From: Hybos culiciformis
Taxonomy: Eukaryota > Arthropoda > Insecta > Diptera > Hybotidae
Assembly: GCA_964007475.1 (NCBI GenBank)
Contig: OZ023274.1
Span: forward strand, 79,247,303 to 79,311,302
Direction of reading: 5' to 3'
Length of the DNA: 64,000 nucleotides
In this document: piece after piece, positions 12,401-27,400 of the stretch
Numbering within the stretch: position 1 is the first letter of the stretch
How the letters are laid out: the number at the start of each line of letters is the position of its first letter
Program-made: the position numbers and the translations under genes
The notes under the pieces: generated by a model
Databases searched by the model: none
Told to the model about the DNA's origin: nothing
What the model saw: the letters and a program-made list of their open reading frames with translations, nothing else

Positions 12401-15400
12401 ATCTTATAGCAATAAAACCTTGTTAAAATAAAATTTTTCAACCAAAACATATTATAAATACTTTATGTAAATTATTTTAATGCGCATGTCTTCGGTAAGT
12501 TGTATTTACATTCGCAAATTTAGCTCGGTAAATGGTCCATTACATGCATCAATACACATGCAATTATAGAGCAATGTAAATTGTATTTACATTTCCCTGA
12601 TATGTAAATTGTATTTACATTGCTCTATATTGTATTTACATTCTTCATTTTGAACTGCGTAATACTATAAACAAAAATAACATCACTCACACTCACAATA
12701 TTTCAATACAGACAAATACCAAAAAAAAATAAAAATTGCAAATGTATACCTCTCACATGCATCATATCAATGTCAAACAAAGCTTAGTTTATAATGCTAA
12801 AATCTAAATTTTCCCTCTGAGTTAATCTATATTTTCCCTCTGAGCAAACAAAAAAAAAAAAAAAAAGAACCAATAAAAAAATACGCGGCTATTTTTTTTT
12901 TTCTAAAAAGCGGCCAGTCGATCAGTCGATGAATTTTCTTAACATGTGTTTCAATCTACTATTTTTAAAGGATCTTCGAACCTCTACTACTATTTTTAAA
13001 CGAGTGTGGTTGGATTTTAGTACAAAAATTTAAACCACACTTCAAAAATTGCACTTATTTTTATTCAAAAAAACAAAATGAATAAAAATAGAACAATGGT
13101 AACCCTGAAAATATCTTTGTTGTCATTATAAAGTTTGCTGTGATTGTCAAATGTCAAGTAAGAATTTTTTTTTCTTTTATCAACAAACGAGGAAAATGGC
13201 AGCAACAAGGAGATTATTTATTTTAAATATAAATTATAATTATATAATTATTATTTGATTTTATTTTTAATTATAAAAAAAATAATTATAAAATTATTAT
13301 TATTTTTTTTAATAATTAAAAATAAAATTTAAGAAGACCATTAGTTCCTAAAATAATAAAAAAAAAATTATAATTTTTCTAAAAAAAAATTATTCGATTT
13401 TTTTTTTTTGCAAAAAAGAAAATGAATAATTTTTTTTTGGAAAAATTACTAATTTTTTTTTTTAATATTTTAGGAATCTTCCGGTTTGAAATCATTTCGA
13501 TAAATAAATAAACTTCTTTATTAAATTTTATTTCCTTGCTTCATTTTGAACTTTTTTGTTTATTTTTTTCATTATAAATGTATTGTTTTCAACTCCCTCT
13601 CACATGCACATTAAAGCAGTATACAATACATGTTAATCAAATTTGTTATACAGCTCGTTTTGTATACACACAAACATATAGACACTCGTCAATATTATAT
13701 CACTCGACCTTCGGTCTCGTGATATAAACATGACTCGTGTCTATGTGTTTGTGTGTATACAAAACTCGCAAGAATAACAAATTTTCTTAACATGTATTGT
13801 AATCTACTATTAATTTTATTTATTTTTTTTTTTTCAATTTGATATTTAATAATTTTATATACCTATATTAATTTTACATACATACATATTTATTGACCTA
13901 CATATATGTTTTCAAAAGCATTTAACCGAAAAACGTGCAAAACTTTAAATGTAATTTACATTATGTAAAACAAAGAGTTTTTGGTAGCCTTTCAAATAAC
14001 AGATTTTAGAACAGCTCAGGTGGTATACTGTATGTAGTTCTGAATTATGTAGTTCCGGACTAAAACTAATAACAATTATCAAATTTCTTAGGATAATATT
14101 TTTAAAAGTAATTTGATAAAATAAGAATGATAATAATTTTTAAGTTCACAATAAAGTAGCTTGGAACTTTTGGTTTAAGTTTATAATATTTCATGGATAC
14201 ACTTATAAACTATATTTACGTTATGGTCTATCTATTATACGTAATAATAATAAATGTAAATATTACTTAATAATCATGATGTACATATTTATATTAAAAA
14301 TTTTGAACCCATAGCCTTCAGTATTACTATTCACATTAGTGCAGTATTATTTTTGTAATATATATTATGTACTCAGATATTTGGTGCCAATCATAATTTT
14401 TTGAGAGTAATTTTGAGATTATCAGAATCCTGAACTAAGAAAAAATTCACTTTAATAGATGTAGTTAGTTTATACTTTTATGTTTTTCAATGTTTTCTAT
14501 TCTGTAGTTTGAAAATTAATTAATTATTTTAGCTTAAAAAAAAAAATTATATATTACTATTTTGATTTTATTTAACCACATTGTAATTTTCTAAAAATTA
14601 AATTATTATATTTTCTTTAATTTGCAAGAAAAATAAAATTGTGTACGTGATTTACATAATTTAAATTAATAACAATCAACCGGTTTTTATTTATTTTTGC
14701 GGCTTTTAAAATAAAATTTGACCATTTGTTTAATGACTATGTGTATAACACATACAGTATGTATACCTACACCATGTGAATTGATTTGGTAAAAAAAAAT
14801 TATCAACTGATCTTAATATAAGTAATTACTTACGTCGTCGAACGATTGAGTCAGTTTAAACAAAAAATTATAATAAATTGAAAATTATAATTTATTGGGT
14901 AAAAAAATATTGCAAAAAAATTTTTCTTTCATTTGGTGATGTCAATATTAACATGAAATTGTAAATTTTTTAATGGGGATTTTTTTCTTTTCGGTTTTTT
15001 CTTTATTAAATATTTTCAAGTTCTTCACCATAACGTTATACACCATAAATGTTAATATTATATAATATGTAGAAAATAAGTTTTCCTATCTTGTCAACGG
15101 TTAAAATGAAAACCACATAATTAACGTTATTAACTTATAATTATGTTAATTTATAGAAAAACTATTAATTTTAGATGAATAATAAATTTTGTTTTTCTTA
15201 GAAAAAAATTCTCTTAAATTAAAAAAAACCATATAAAATGCACGATATTTTTATACTTTTAATTAATAATTTTTATTTATTATATTACGGACATTATAGA
15301 AGAGATAATAAAATATATAAAAATAATTTGATTTGTTTTTTATTTTTTTCACAATGAAAGCGAACTTATTAGATTTCGTTAGAAGATGTTTATGGGATTT

Positions 15401-18400
15401 TAATAATTACACAATGTGATAATATTTTTATGTTAAGATTCACTGAAATTAACTCAAATGTTGTTAACTTAAAATGATCTTATATTCAGGAAAAAAAATC
15501 TCTATTTTTTTTTATGACATTACCTGTCTAGAGTGATCTCGCGAAAAATGTAATTAATACTACATATAACAATATAAAATATATTTTGTTTGTTTGTTGC
15601 ATTTTTTTTTAATATAGTTCACCTTAATATAAGAAAAATCAAAATAGTTCTAATCTGTCACAAACTTTTCAAAAAAATCAATCACATGAATGTTAAATAA
15701 ACTACAATAAGTTCTTAGGTTCTAATATTTGTATGTTTGTATGTATAAGTACTTATATTGCCAGATACGTTTGGACAATTTTTTTAAAAAAATTGTGGCA
15801 ATTATTATATGGTATTATAGAATAGAATAAAAGAAATATGTTACAATAATCGATAGTGGTCAATATTAAACACAAAAACAAATTAAGGCTGTTTATATAC
15901 CATTGTAGAATGATTATAAAATTATAACTAAAATGTAGGTACTTGATCAGAATTATGGCGCAATATTACAGTATAAGGTAGAATCTTAATGGAGCCAGTG
16001 TATGGATAAACAACAATCATATGTGCAATAATAGTTCCTTTATCACCTTTTGCAATGAAGGACTATGCACATTTGCGAATAAGAAAAATATAATCAACAT
16101 TATTATTAAAAAATTTTAAATAAAGTTCAATGCCAAAATATCATAAATTATGAAAAACATGTTTTATTTTTTGTTTATATATTTTACGTATCTATATAAT
16201 GACAATCACTTTTATCCCCCAAAAAAAAATTATTTGTTGCCATATAATAATTATTATAATTCACTTTTATAATAACAACGAAAAAAAATATTCTTTGATG
16301 CAACCAAAATGATTATGAAATACATATTTGAAAAAAATAAAAAAAAATAAATAAACAAAAAAATTCACCTTAAGAATCATTGAAAAATTTAAATTGTATT
16401 ATTGTGGATAATCATCACTAATAATTTAGCACTCCTTAAAAATATAAGCTTCAATTAATCAAATTGGCAAGTTCTATTGAAAAAAAAAAACAGAATATAA
16501 TTTGGGCTATAATTTTGCTTTAAATTCCATTTGAAAGATTTTAATAATAATTATAATCAACAGATTCCCATTGGATTTTCTTTTAACTATCTTCTTTTTT
16601 ACATATCCAGAGTAAGATATAAGGTAGTTCTTGTTTCGAATCCAATGAATGCATGTTATTATTCATGACATTTTATATTAAATCTGCTATAGTATTATTA
16701 CAATTTTGTTATAGATAAAAGTGAAAGTTTTAATGATTTTTGTTTGCAAAAATGACACTTGATAATTGAAGTATTGCACGCTTTACGTTTTTTATCGCAA
16801 AAATTTCAGTTCTTTTCATTTAATTCAGTTCAATTTATGTTTTTAAAATTATATTTTATTATTTGTCATTTTAATTAAAAATAAAAAACAAAATTAGTAG
16901 AAACTCAAGGAACTATAAAATAATCTTGGGGCTGTTTAAGAATTTTGAGTTACTACAAAAGATGAAAATTGGATTATATCCGCTATCTACATATGACTCA
17001 TATCAGAATTAAAATTTGTTTAAAAATAATTTTCCAATTTTAGATAAACTCTTTCAAGTATAATGCTTCAAGTTAACATAGGTAAACAAAATCATTAAAA
17101 TTGACATCAACACCTACAAAATTCTAATTTATTCAAATTCCGCGTAAATCAATAACTAATAATAAATTATGAAATTTAACAAAAAATTGCTTAAAGAACT
17201 AACTTACTGTTTATAATAAGTTGTTTTTTTTTTGCAAACTGAATTAAAATAATATTTCGAGAATTTAAGATACAAGGGTGTTGGATAATTTTCCATCAAT
17301 TTGATAGAATAACTATAATTATTATTCTTCAGTATTAAAATATTAAAAGAATTTAAAATGTCTTATTTCATAAAATAAAATTAAAATGGCAAAAAAGATT
17401 TATCAACAATTCCTTCAATATAAAACTTACTCTTAATTTAAATTTGCGGTCTTTTAATAAATTTTCTGTATTTTATCTGATATTTACAAATTTATGGAAA
17501 GCTTATTGTCGCGCCGACCGACGTGCCTCCCAATGAATTGATAAATTACAAAAATGATTTCGAATTAATAATGATGAAATCAGTTATTTATGAAAACGGA
17601 AAAAAAAAGAATAACAAAATTTAAGTTAAAGAAAAATATTCCTAAGAAAAAAGACTATGTCATCATCAACTTTTCAATCAGAAATTTGAATTTATTTTGT
17701 TTCTGAACTGGGAATTATATAAGAAAATTGTAAATCATATAGTTTCTGAATTTTATAAATATTGCAAAAAATTAATAAATTTTAATAGTATTATATTGTT
17801 GATTTAACTAACCTGTAACGTTTAACAAGCTATTATAGGAATTTTAAAAATAAAATAAACATTATTTCAACAACAATAAGCTAAAATGATCAAGTTTAAA
17901 AATTCGAAAAAAAAACTCGAATTTATTTATTATAGTAATTTGAATTACTTCCTTAATTACACGGATACATTTATTTTTGAATTGAAGGGAAAGAAACTGA
18001 ATGTTTTATGTATACTCTAAAGGTATCCTTCGAGGTATTTATAACAAAAAAGTTATTTAGAAACAAACAACATTAAAACTTTTTGATATAAAATGTAATA
18101 TGAACACATAATTTTTATAAATCATGCTAATTATCATTACCTTTAAATAATCTTCCAATTATTGAGTGTTAAAAGTAATCCTCTAAAAAAAGATATGAAA
18201 TCAATTTTTTCAAATTTTGCTATGATCAACAACCAATAAATTATGAGTCCTTTTATATTGTTTACGTTAAGATACATTGTAGCTATAGAATACTATTTTT
18301 TTTTTTATAATGAATGAATTTTTTATTGGAATACAATCGTGTGTAAATGATTATTATCACAATTTTTTCTATGTTAAGCAAAAAAAAAAAACATAAATTG

Positions 18401-21400
18401 AATCACCTGTATATAAATTGTAAATTGATCAATTTACATGCAAAATCCATTTTTAAGACGAGACTTTAAAAGTGAATTTTCTTTTATAGAAAGTTGTTTT
18501 ACTCGTTTTGTTTTTTTTTGTTTTTGACTCTACTAAACTATTAATTGTGCGAATTTTTATTTTTTCATATTTCAAAATAAACATAGATTAATCGAAAAAA
18601 AAAAATAAATAAATTTTTATATACAAAGGAAAATCTAATTGAAAGGGAAACTTTTATCTTTTTTTTGTACATCAACTTTAAAATTTATAAAAAAAAAATT
18701 AATTTTTATTGTGAATTTCTGTCTTAAAAAATTGTAAGATAGATACAATACAACCTTTGGGTATTCTGGTTATTTAATTTTTTTTTTTAATATCTATAAA
18801 GCTTGATCTCGTTTTTGTTTTCATTTAAGTTTACTGTGATAATGATTAAGTAAGAAATAAAATAAGAAACCATCCCACCAATTTATGAGTTGACAGCTTG
18901 AAAACCTATCAGATAATAATAAATTTTATTGAACTAAATTTTTTTCATAATTATTTCTTTCTACTGAAATATTATATGAGCTCTAGGAACTGCCACTATA
19001 CGGTTTAGTACCCAATCTATTCAAATATATTCCAGAATCTAAATTGTTTCAAGGCCCTTATGCGTGTAACACAGTAGTACAGATTGTTCTTGAATTATCA
19101 AGTATAAAAATTTTTGATTTTGCGCATTTTATAAGAGAATTATATAATTTTATTAAAAATCTAATCTTACAGATAGATTATTCTTATAATTAATTGTTTC
19201 GCCAATAAAATTAATCAAAAAAGATTTATAGTCAAGTAGGATCAAAGCTCTATTTATCGTTAAGTGTATAGTAGCTAAGTGTAGGATAAAAAAAAAATTA
19301 ATAAATTTTCTGATTGTTCCCGAAGAATAATAGGTATATGAAGTTGTTTTGAAATTAACTTTTCTGACTTCACGGATATTTCCTAACTACACTATCTGAG
19401 TTTTAAATAGTCGCATATGTGAAGGAAATATTATCGAAATATGGTAAAAGTGATTATTTTAATTATTAAAAAATTGTAACTTTTACATTTTTATCTGCAG
19501 GTAATAAAATTTTAACTGCCGCAAAACTAAAGCAATTACATTTATTTTAAGATAATAAATAAATAATTCCGGTTTCAAAACGGAAAAACTTGAACAATTT
19601 TATACGACAATTTATTTTATTTTGTTTTTTATTACAAATTTTTTCGCTATTAAAATTAAAAGAGAAATTATTACTTTTTTTGTTTTTCCTATTTTGCATT
19701 AGAAATTATGTTAATTTTAAAAAATAAAATTGTTTTTAATGCAATAATTTAATTTTCACATTTTTAAGAAAATATTTACATAATATTTAATTGTTAAATA
19801 TTTTTGTAAGATGGAAATATTGCGCGTTCATTAATTTAAAAAAATAAAAATTAATATTGGCGCTGGCCGCACCACACCAATTTGCGAAGTTTCTTAGTCG
19901 TCCGTTAACACTACACAATTATCACATAAAAATTGTTATTTTTAATTTATCGAATTGATTAGATAAGTAGGAATGATTCACTATTATAATGAATTATACT
20001 CAACGAACATGATACGAAGACATGAGAAATGGTTGTAAATATCGCGTTGGTTCTCTTGTTTCCATTCATTAACAACATTTTAATAATTTTCCCTTCTTCG
20101 TTTGCGTCACGTCCTTCGACGTTTATGTTGTGTTCAGTATAATTCAGTATCGTTAATTCTAAAAAGTCATAAAATACTATTTAAATAAGAATCCATAGTT
20201 TGATGAATTTTACATAAATGCAAATCATTTCAATGTTGCAAATCATTTCATGTTCAATGTAATTAGTAAATATTTTCAATTATATGTGTTTACTTAAAAA
20301 AAATTTTATCTAAGAATTATTTAAAAAAAAAAAAAAATTTATGTACGTATAAATAATTTATTGTAATTATTAATTACTTTTATAATAGTATTAATTATAG
20401 ATATTTCATACATTTCCTATATTATTAAAAAAAAAACATTTTTTGATAAAAAAAGAGTATCAATAAGTTTTTTTTATTTTAAATTTTTTATTTAAACAAT
20501 GATAAATGTTTTATTTTTGTAATCAATTAAAAAGAATTAAAGCATTTGTAAGTTGTCAAGTTCAATAGCAGTATGAAGAACTTTAAAAATTTATTAGTTT
20601 TGTTAACATTTTGTTCGATGTTGACAAATTATTGAAAAACATGAGATGTGAAGTTGTGGGAAACCGTATTAGTCTAAAAAAAATTAAACATTTTGCCGCC
20701 TTTCAAATGAACCAATAATATAGTAAAAAAAAAAAACCACAAGGATTTTCGATTGACAACCGACTATTCATTTAAAAATTTTTTTATATCAATATGATTT
20801 GAAAATATTAGAAATTTTTATTATATAATTATATACAAAAAACCTTGAAATTTATGCTCCAAATTCATTCACTTAGTTTTTTATTTATTTTTGCTGTCAT
20901 AAATCTATAAAGTCAATGGTTTTTATATTCTTTGTTTAGATTTATTTTTTTTCCACAATGTCTGTACTTTTAATTATACTTCATTAAATTCGTATTTATC
21001 ACGTTTCATTTATATAAATTATATCTATGCAATGTATATTCATTATAATTATAAAAATCATATAGACACTACTTATCTTAAAAATTCTAATTTTATTATT
21101 TTTATTATTCTTTTTAAGAGTTATAGTTTTTAAAATCAAATTTCATAGCGCAATTTATATCACGCTTTAGTTGCCATCTCTAAGTAAATAAAAATTATGG
21201 ATTTGATTATAGTTGATTTTTATTAATTATGAAAATTAAAGTTTAATAGACGTTTTTGAAGCAAGTTTATATTTAAAGATATAAAATAATTATACAACAA
21301 CATAATGTCAGGGTTAACGTCAAAATAGTGAAAAATTTAAAAGGTAATTTATTTCGGAATGTTATATTTTTTATGTTTTAAAATATTTTCAGAGATATAT

Positions 21401-24400
21401 TTGAATTTGGAAGAAATTTATTAAATGATAATGTTTTCCTTAATATTAATCTAACTCCTCTTATCATTCGTTGCATGCATTTATTAAAATATATTTTCAA
21501 CGTCACTCACAAAGAACTGCCTGATTACATAAACGAGTAAAATAAATTTTCATAATATGAAGCGAAATTTATATTATCTCATCTTATCTTGAGACGGAGA
21601 TCTCACAACTTAAACATTTATATAAAGTAATTATAAACATTTTCAGTTATACAGTTTTTATGTCTCAATTAAAGTGTATAGACTTTAATTACACAATATA
21701 TAAATAATATACATATATATAAAAATTTTTCCAAACCTAAGATCTAAGATTCCCAATGAATACGTAATATATAATATATTTTTATTGAAAAGTTAGAATA
21801 TAACGAACAAAAAAGAGAAACACACGCTTAATATAGCAAAAAAAAACTACACATTTTTTTTTTGAAATAAAATAAAACTTACGTTAAATGAATTCTAATA
21901 AGTTTAATGCAAATTTTTCTTTTGTTAATTATAAAATTTTATTTCCTTTCTTTTTTTTTCTATATACATATACAGAGTGAAAAATATTCTTCAAAGTCCT
22001 AAATAAAAAAAAAAATCAGATTCATCATTAAGATTTATGATAAGTAAATTAAAAAAATGACACATAATGTGTTTCCCAAAATAAATGAATCTAAAAATAT
22101 TTAGAACTTTAAAATGTAATTGAATATCGGTTAAAATTTCGTCAAAACTTAAAAATAAATTATCTTTAAAATAATATTATCAAATGATTTTGTAAATAAA
22201 TGCTAAAAACTTGATTTTGTAAATAAATGCATTTTATTTCTTCTTGAATTTATATAATATCACTGCAATATGATATGATTGTAAATTAGATATGATCATA
22301 AATCAAAGAGAAATGAATTTAAGCTAGACCATATGAAAATTAATAAAATTTTGAAGAAAAACGATTATTTAATATAATTTCCCGAAATTTAGTATAATGT
22401 ATCTTGAACGAACTGTACTGATTTCTAGATAGATATAGTGATATGATAATTATATAAGACTAGAAAGTAAAATTTTTGCTTAAATTAAATATTTCCGATG
22501 TTCCCATTTCGAATAAATTTATTTTTCATTTTTAACGTATAGTAACTGAATGTTTTCCCCAAATGAATCATAGGATCATAATACATAATATCTAAGTAAA
22601 GTACACTTATAGTTCAAATTCTTTTAAAATTATATAAATTTGCGTTATTGTTTATATACGTACGTATATAAATTATTATGATTGATTTAATTATCACCAA
22701 AATACGAAATTTTATGCGGTGAATCTGTATAGAATTTTTTATTTTATTTTTTTTTTTTAAATCATATCAGGAGAATTATAAATTTAATTAAAAAATTTAT
22801 AATTTTTTTTATTGGAAATTCCTATAATATTTAATTCTCGAAAATATTTTTCTATACACTTGTGTTTATTTTTCTGTTGAACGTCAGAAGATATATAAAT
22901 GTGATAAAATAAATTATTATATTGATTCATATGTTTTTTTTTTTTTTATAATGAACAAATATACAATTTGTGACAATAATAAAGTTCTAATATTGATTTA
23001 AATAATTTTTATTTGAATCAAAAAATGAAGTAGATAAATTAAATTGAAATATATAATATATTTTTTTTTTGTTATAAACATTTTTATTAACATATCAATG
23101 ATATCTCAATTTCTCTGTTTTTTTTTTTTTTAAGCACAAAAATTTTTTGTGTGCTATTAATTTTCGATATTTTATTAATTTGATTGTAGAAAATAATAAA
23201 AAAAAAAATATATGAAAACAGAATAAGAAAACAGATCAATATTATTATTTTATATATAGTTGCTATTTATACAAAATAATCATGATAAAAATAAATGACT
23301 TCTTTTTGACACAAAATATTTATTTACAAATTGTATACTTATATATTGTTTAGCGGAAAAACTGTTTAGGTTGTTAACTAATCATATTAAATAATTCTAT
23401 TTTATTATACTTTAATTTTATTTGTACACAAAAAGCAAATTGTCAACAATTTTTCAAAATGTAACAACCTTTTTGGAAAGCGTTAAGAGTTTTCGAGTTA
23501 AGTGTGAAACTTTTTGAACCTGTGTATTACTCAGTAGGGTTATTGTGCAACAAAATGTAAATTCTAGACTTATGCCATGCACAACAAGACATAAAACTAT
23601 CAGTAATGTAATATCTGAAGAACAATACTTTTTAATTTTTTATCACTTTCCATACAGTAAATCTCATGGGATTATGATTGCAATATATAAAAGGCCTTGA
23701 ACATTTATAATAAAGTTTATAAAAAACATTATTGAATGTAGATTTAATTTACCTATATTTATAAATAAATGTATATATTTTACAAACAATATGGACATTC
23801 AATAAATGAAAATTAAAATTCCGATTAAGAATTTTTTAAAACAAATAAGATTCTAAACATTACTTTATTTTTGTTTTTAAATTGTATCTAAACTTATTTT
23901 CTAATTAATTTAGAAATATGGTAATTTAAGTGATCATTATTTATCTAAAAATTTTTCAAAATCCAGTTTGCACATGTATACATATATCTAATTTGTTATC
24001 TTTTTCTAAACGAAATGAACTTTAAAAAGTTTGATAAAATAATAGATACTTATATGTATACATAATATAATGTATAAGCATAAACATATTAAACTTGAAA
24101 TATGTAAATAAATCTTGACTACAGCCATATTAAAGTTAATAGAGTCAAAATCAAAATGTATGCACATTAAATTTATGAAATGTACATAATGTATTTAGTA
24201 TACAATAACTAAAAATAATTTAATAAAATTTTTAGATAAGGTTTTACATTTTGATTTTATATAACTATGTACATTGTACATTTTTATAAGTCATAACTTT
24301 GGAAAAAAAAAATTATATAGATTAAGTCACAACATTGAAGTTAAGCTAATTCTATAGCTTTCTTTAAATGAGTTTTTATTCGATTTTGTAAAATTAAATC

Positions 24401-27400
24401 GTGAAATTAAAACAAAATATATTATAATAGCATTGAATAATCCATAAAACTTTTCTGAATTAGGTAAAACAAAATTATACAAATTATTTTAATGTAGATG
24501 TCTCTACATACATTATTCGCTTTATATATTTTATTAATTTTATTAATTAATTAATTATCTATGAATTAACAATAACATATAATTGTGAAAATTATCATTT
24601 TGATATAAATTACAAAAAATTGTGATAGAATGTGCATCATAGAGTTAGCAATATTTTTTTTTTGGAAAAAATTAATTAATTAAGTTAATTATCAAATTAT
24701 AGTGTCGTAAACTTTCATTTAGTATGCTCACGAGATATTTATGTTACACTTTTTTTTTGTAAATATTGAGGACACTCATAATGATATAAGTGTCATATGA
24801 CTGACCTACAAAATCTGACGAACAGTTTTGAAAGTTACACATACAAATAATCTTCAAATAATTTGAATTGAAAGACCTTCGATTTGAGATTAGAAAAAAA
24901 TATCGTCGCAGTTTTTTAAAAATTGTTTTTAACATTATTTTAGTAATGACATACAAGATGTGGGCTACAAACTATAGAAACTTTAAAATGACTCATTAAA
25001 CTATGAAATGTTCAAAAATTGTTATTAATATTTAAGGGTTGTCGTGTACAGAAATTTTTGCAGTGTATAACACTTTCTTAAATAAGTCAATGTTCTGTTT
25101 TTTTTTATGTAAAATTGATCGCTTTAATAAATAATTATCTTTAATTAATTGCAAAACAATAACCTTAGCAATTTTAATCGATTTATTTTTTGTTTATGTA
25201 ATTTTTAATGAACTTTTGAATAAAATTCATTGAACTTTGAAAAATATATATGTATACATTTTCAACAGAAAATATAATTAAATAAAAGATATACGAGCCC
25301 TTGAATTAAATCTAATCTCTAGTGAAAAGTAAACAAAACTAAACACTTGAAAAAGAAAAATAATTTTAACATAAAATCAGTTTCAATTAAATCGTTTATA
25401 TATGATATTTCCCTTATTATGATTATCTTGCAGTACTATATTTTTTTTTTTAAAACAAATCAAAATCATTTATTTCAAAACTTCGAAAACAAAATATTTG
25501 ACAATTAATTAAGCAAATCGTTTAACATTGTAAAGTGCTTAAGTAATATTGCGATGACACTAAATTCTACCGATTGACAAAAAATAATGTAATTTAATTA
25601 ATAACTTAATTACGCCGGCCGCGCGCATTATAAGCACTATTTTAAAATAAAACCGACATTGTAAATAAATAAAAAAAAATTTTTATAAAATTAAAAGTGT
25701 ACATGTTTGCGCGAAATCTTATCTTATACAATCTTGTACAAGCAATAAATCTTATTTTAATATTTAAATATTAACATACATATATGTAATGTCTATCAAA
25801 CGATAGTAATACTTAGCTATCTATTTTAAAGTATAAAAAAATGTTCAATGATTTTATTATAACTCTAATTTGAGATATTATTTTTTAATTTCCGTTCTTT
25901 AAAGACAAATAAACCTTGTATACAGGTGAAACGGCTGTACTAATATTGGACGAATTCTCTAAAATTAACTCTTATAACTTTTCTATAATGTTGATTAAAT
26001 TTAAAAATTATGTGATTCAACTTAATTGACAGCCGTTCTTGATAGGAATTTCCAAAATTAATAATTATAAGTATTGCAGCCATTATGTTATCTGAGCCTA
26101 TGCTCTTCATTCACACCACGAATGGTGTTTTACTTTATTTATATATAAAATTATATAAGGATGAAACAATTTAATTTTCAATCTATGTATCTTTGATTCA
26201 ATATTTGAAAAATATAATTTCATAGAATCTCGAAAATCTTTATTTACAAGATACAAGAATTATTAAATTGTGGCCGAGAATGGAATAAATTTGCTATATA
26301 CATAAATCACAGAGAATAAAAATTTTTAGATTAATATTTTAATATTTCATTCAAGTTGATGATAAGAATTTTTTTTTTTATTTTTAGTAAAGATCGGAAT
26401 TGTTTTTGTTAATTAAAAATGAATTAATTTCTACTAAAAAAAAAAGAAATTTCAAATGAACTTCATTAAAATTCATAGTTTTATGTTACTATAAAGTACT
26501 AAATAAATAAAAGCTTTGTAAAACCTCATAATTTTGGAGTTGTTCTAAGTGACAAAATCTATTATTTCACTTTGCGATTAAGTAATTAAAAAGTAGAAAA
26601 ACTTTAGCAGATTGCTGAACAAAATTTATTATCTGTAGTGTAATCTGTAAGTTTCGGCTTTTAATATTTTTTATTTAATAGATCTATAATTGAACTTTAA
26701 TGTTGTAATGATGATATTACTTGCTTTTAAATGAAAATATTATTCATTTATTGAACTATTAAAACATGAGCCAAAAAATTACCCTATTTAATCAATAATT
26801 CAGAATCTTTTAATCATTAAAATTTGCAGCTTTAGTATAGTTTTAAGAAAACAAGTTTTCTTTGTTTTTCTAATAAATATTAAATGATTTCTGGATTGAC
26901 TTGGACCGATATTTTAATTTCCAATTGTTTAATTATTGACTTTTATATCTGACTGACATTAATCTCATCTTCTCATCTCAATTTATTAAAAAAAAAATAA
27001 TTATGCAAACATGTTAATGTATATTCAGATATGCAAAATAAATATTAATAAAACAATAAATTTTTAAAATATGAAATATTCATAATTTAAAATATGTATT
27101 GATAAAACATTTTTGTCACTTACCTGCAAATTGCAATGCAAACATCACAGCAAATCCTATCACAAACGCTACGTAAGCTACTAATCCAGAACGTTCTTTT
27201 GATAAAATTTCAAAGAACACCACATAAAGCAGAGTCCCTGTGGCTAAACCTTGTAAAATTGCCGATGGTACGCTTGATGATTCTGAATCGCCTACCAATA
27301 TACCAATTCCAATTCCTAAAGGACTTACCACGGCAAATGTGAATACATAAATAATTGATAGCCATAATCTAGTACGATTAACAATTAATTCGACTCCTAC

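Noticed and set aside
12474..13811. Reading the foldback element as a Helitron or an LTR
   Set aside because: No long direct terminal repeats of the LTR type and no TC...CTRR ends could be recognised; the structure is dominated by inverted repeats.
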